From positions 1-64,000 of the forward strand of contig NZ_RCNS01000004.1 of the NCBI RefSeq assembly GCF_009725995.1: 64,000 bases of DNA, read 5' to 3'. Position numbers and translations under genes: made by a program. Of this stretch, positions 63,789-64,000 are shown piece after piece (the stretch's first letter is position 1; every line of letters begins with the position of its first letter). Source of the stretch: Zobellia laminariae. Lineage in GTDB: Bacteria; Bacteroidota; Bacteroidia; Flavobacteriales; Flavobacteriaceae. The notes below the pieces were generated by a model, which was not told the origin of the DNA, ran no database searches, and saw nothing but the letters and a program-made list of their open reading frames with translations.

Positions 63789-64000
63789 CAAAGGTTTGTT
63801 CCATTTCCCAGTTGGCACGTACCTCAATAACATCTGGATAGTAGCTTATTCTTTCTGGTTGTTGTTTTTTGAGGAAGTTTCCTGTATCCCACTTTTGATT
63901 GCCATTGGTGTCAAAAATTACCCGAATATAGTATTTTGAAGGTTCAATATTATTAAATTCAAACACTTTAGATTCTGTGGCTATAATCTCACGTTTTAAC
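63775..64000 (-). CDS. C-terminus of an Ig-like domain protein, runs off the window
   Basis: Minus-strand coding sequence, open to the window edge and ending at 63775. The visible C-terminal 74 residues include FEFNNIEPSKYYIRVIFDTNGNQKWDTG and YYPDVIEVRANWEMEQTFVIPK, which matches the C-terminal end of a Bacteroidetes exported protein with bacterial Ig-like repeats. Its N-terminus and any signal lie outside. It overlaps the nitrilase 3' end by 14 bases. Confidence 0.75.
   Translation of the reverse strand, partial: LKREIIATESKVFEFNNIEPSKYYIRVIFDTNGNQKWDTGNFLKKQQPERISYYPDVIEVRANWEMEQTFVIPK

Overview
The window looks like a chromosomal segment of a marine-type member of Bacteroidetes, family Flavobacteriaceae (a Zobellia/Maribacter/Cellulophaga-like genome). 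The evidence is an AT-rich sequence, start codons without Shine-Dalgarno sites, repeated TAnnTTTG -7 promoter elements, three TonB-dependent outer-membrane receptors, many Cys-anchored lipoproteins, and a type-2 (eukaryote-like) isoleucyl-tRNA synthetase. The genus is not certain. No rRNA, tRNA, CRISPR array, prophage or insertion sequence was recognised.

Layout. 0-9 kb: envelope genes, with a 5'-truncated alpha-2-macroglobulin, two small minus-strand genes, CvpA, and penicillin-binding protein 1C. 8.7-13 kb: glycerol-3-phosphate metabolism (glpK, glpD, and gpsA facing them). 13-18.7 kb: a lipoprotein, a SulP anion transporter, a GH105 hydrolase, a cytochrome c lipoprotein and a YheT-type hydrolase. 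18.8-20.8 kb: a UBP-type zinc finger coupled to a three-domain thioredoxin-reductase-like protein that lacks the redox CxxC. 20.9-27.6 kb: mixed housekeeping, including nitronate monooxygenase, thioesterase, DMT transporter, ArsC-like, DinB, a PLP trans-sulfuration enzyme and glutamate dehydrogenase. 27.8-31.4 kb: recO, a TonB receptor and a LEA-like repeat lipoprotein. 31.6-37.5 kb: ileS, a TraR/DksA-like gene, a frameshifted secreted protein, lspA, 5-formyl-THF cyclo-ligase and a tiny membrane ORF.

37.8-48.4 kb: uvrC, a patatin/beta-barrel protein, tyrosine (hppD) and tryptophan (TDO) catabolic dioxygenases, a DUF3108 protein, an M23 peptidase and pgi. A well-formed candidate small RNA lies between hppD and the DUF3108 gene. 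48.6-58.4 kb: an Oar-like TonB receptor, a small membrane protein, a DUF1080 protein, then a divergent unit of secreted endonuclease/phosphatase, SusD-less TonB receptor and DUF5689/lamin-tail lipoprotein. 58.4-61.5 kb: a soluble multi-PAS histidine kinase with two stand-alone receiver proteins. 61.9-64 kb: ankyrin, Nudix and nitrilase-family proteins, and the C-terminus of an Ig-like protein that runs off the window.

The observations most worth following up are: the ncRNA candidate at 43387-43491 and a 17-nt motif it shares with another terminator region; the zinc-finger/TrxR-like pair; the nuclease/TonB/lamin-tail unit; the swapped HIGH motif of IleRS; the A-run frameshift at 35538-35544; the broken 5' end of the macroglobulin gene; and the LEA-like surface lipoprotein.
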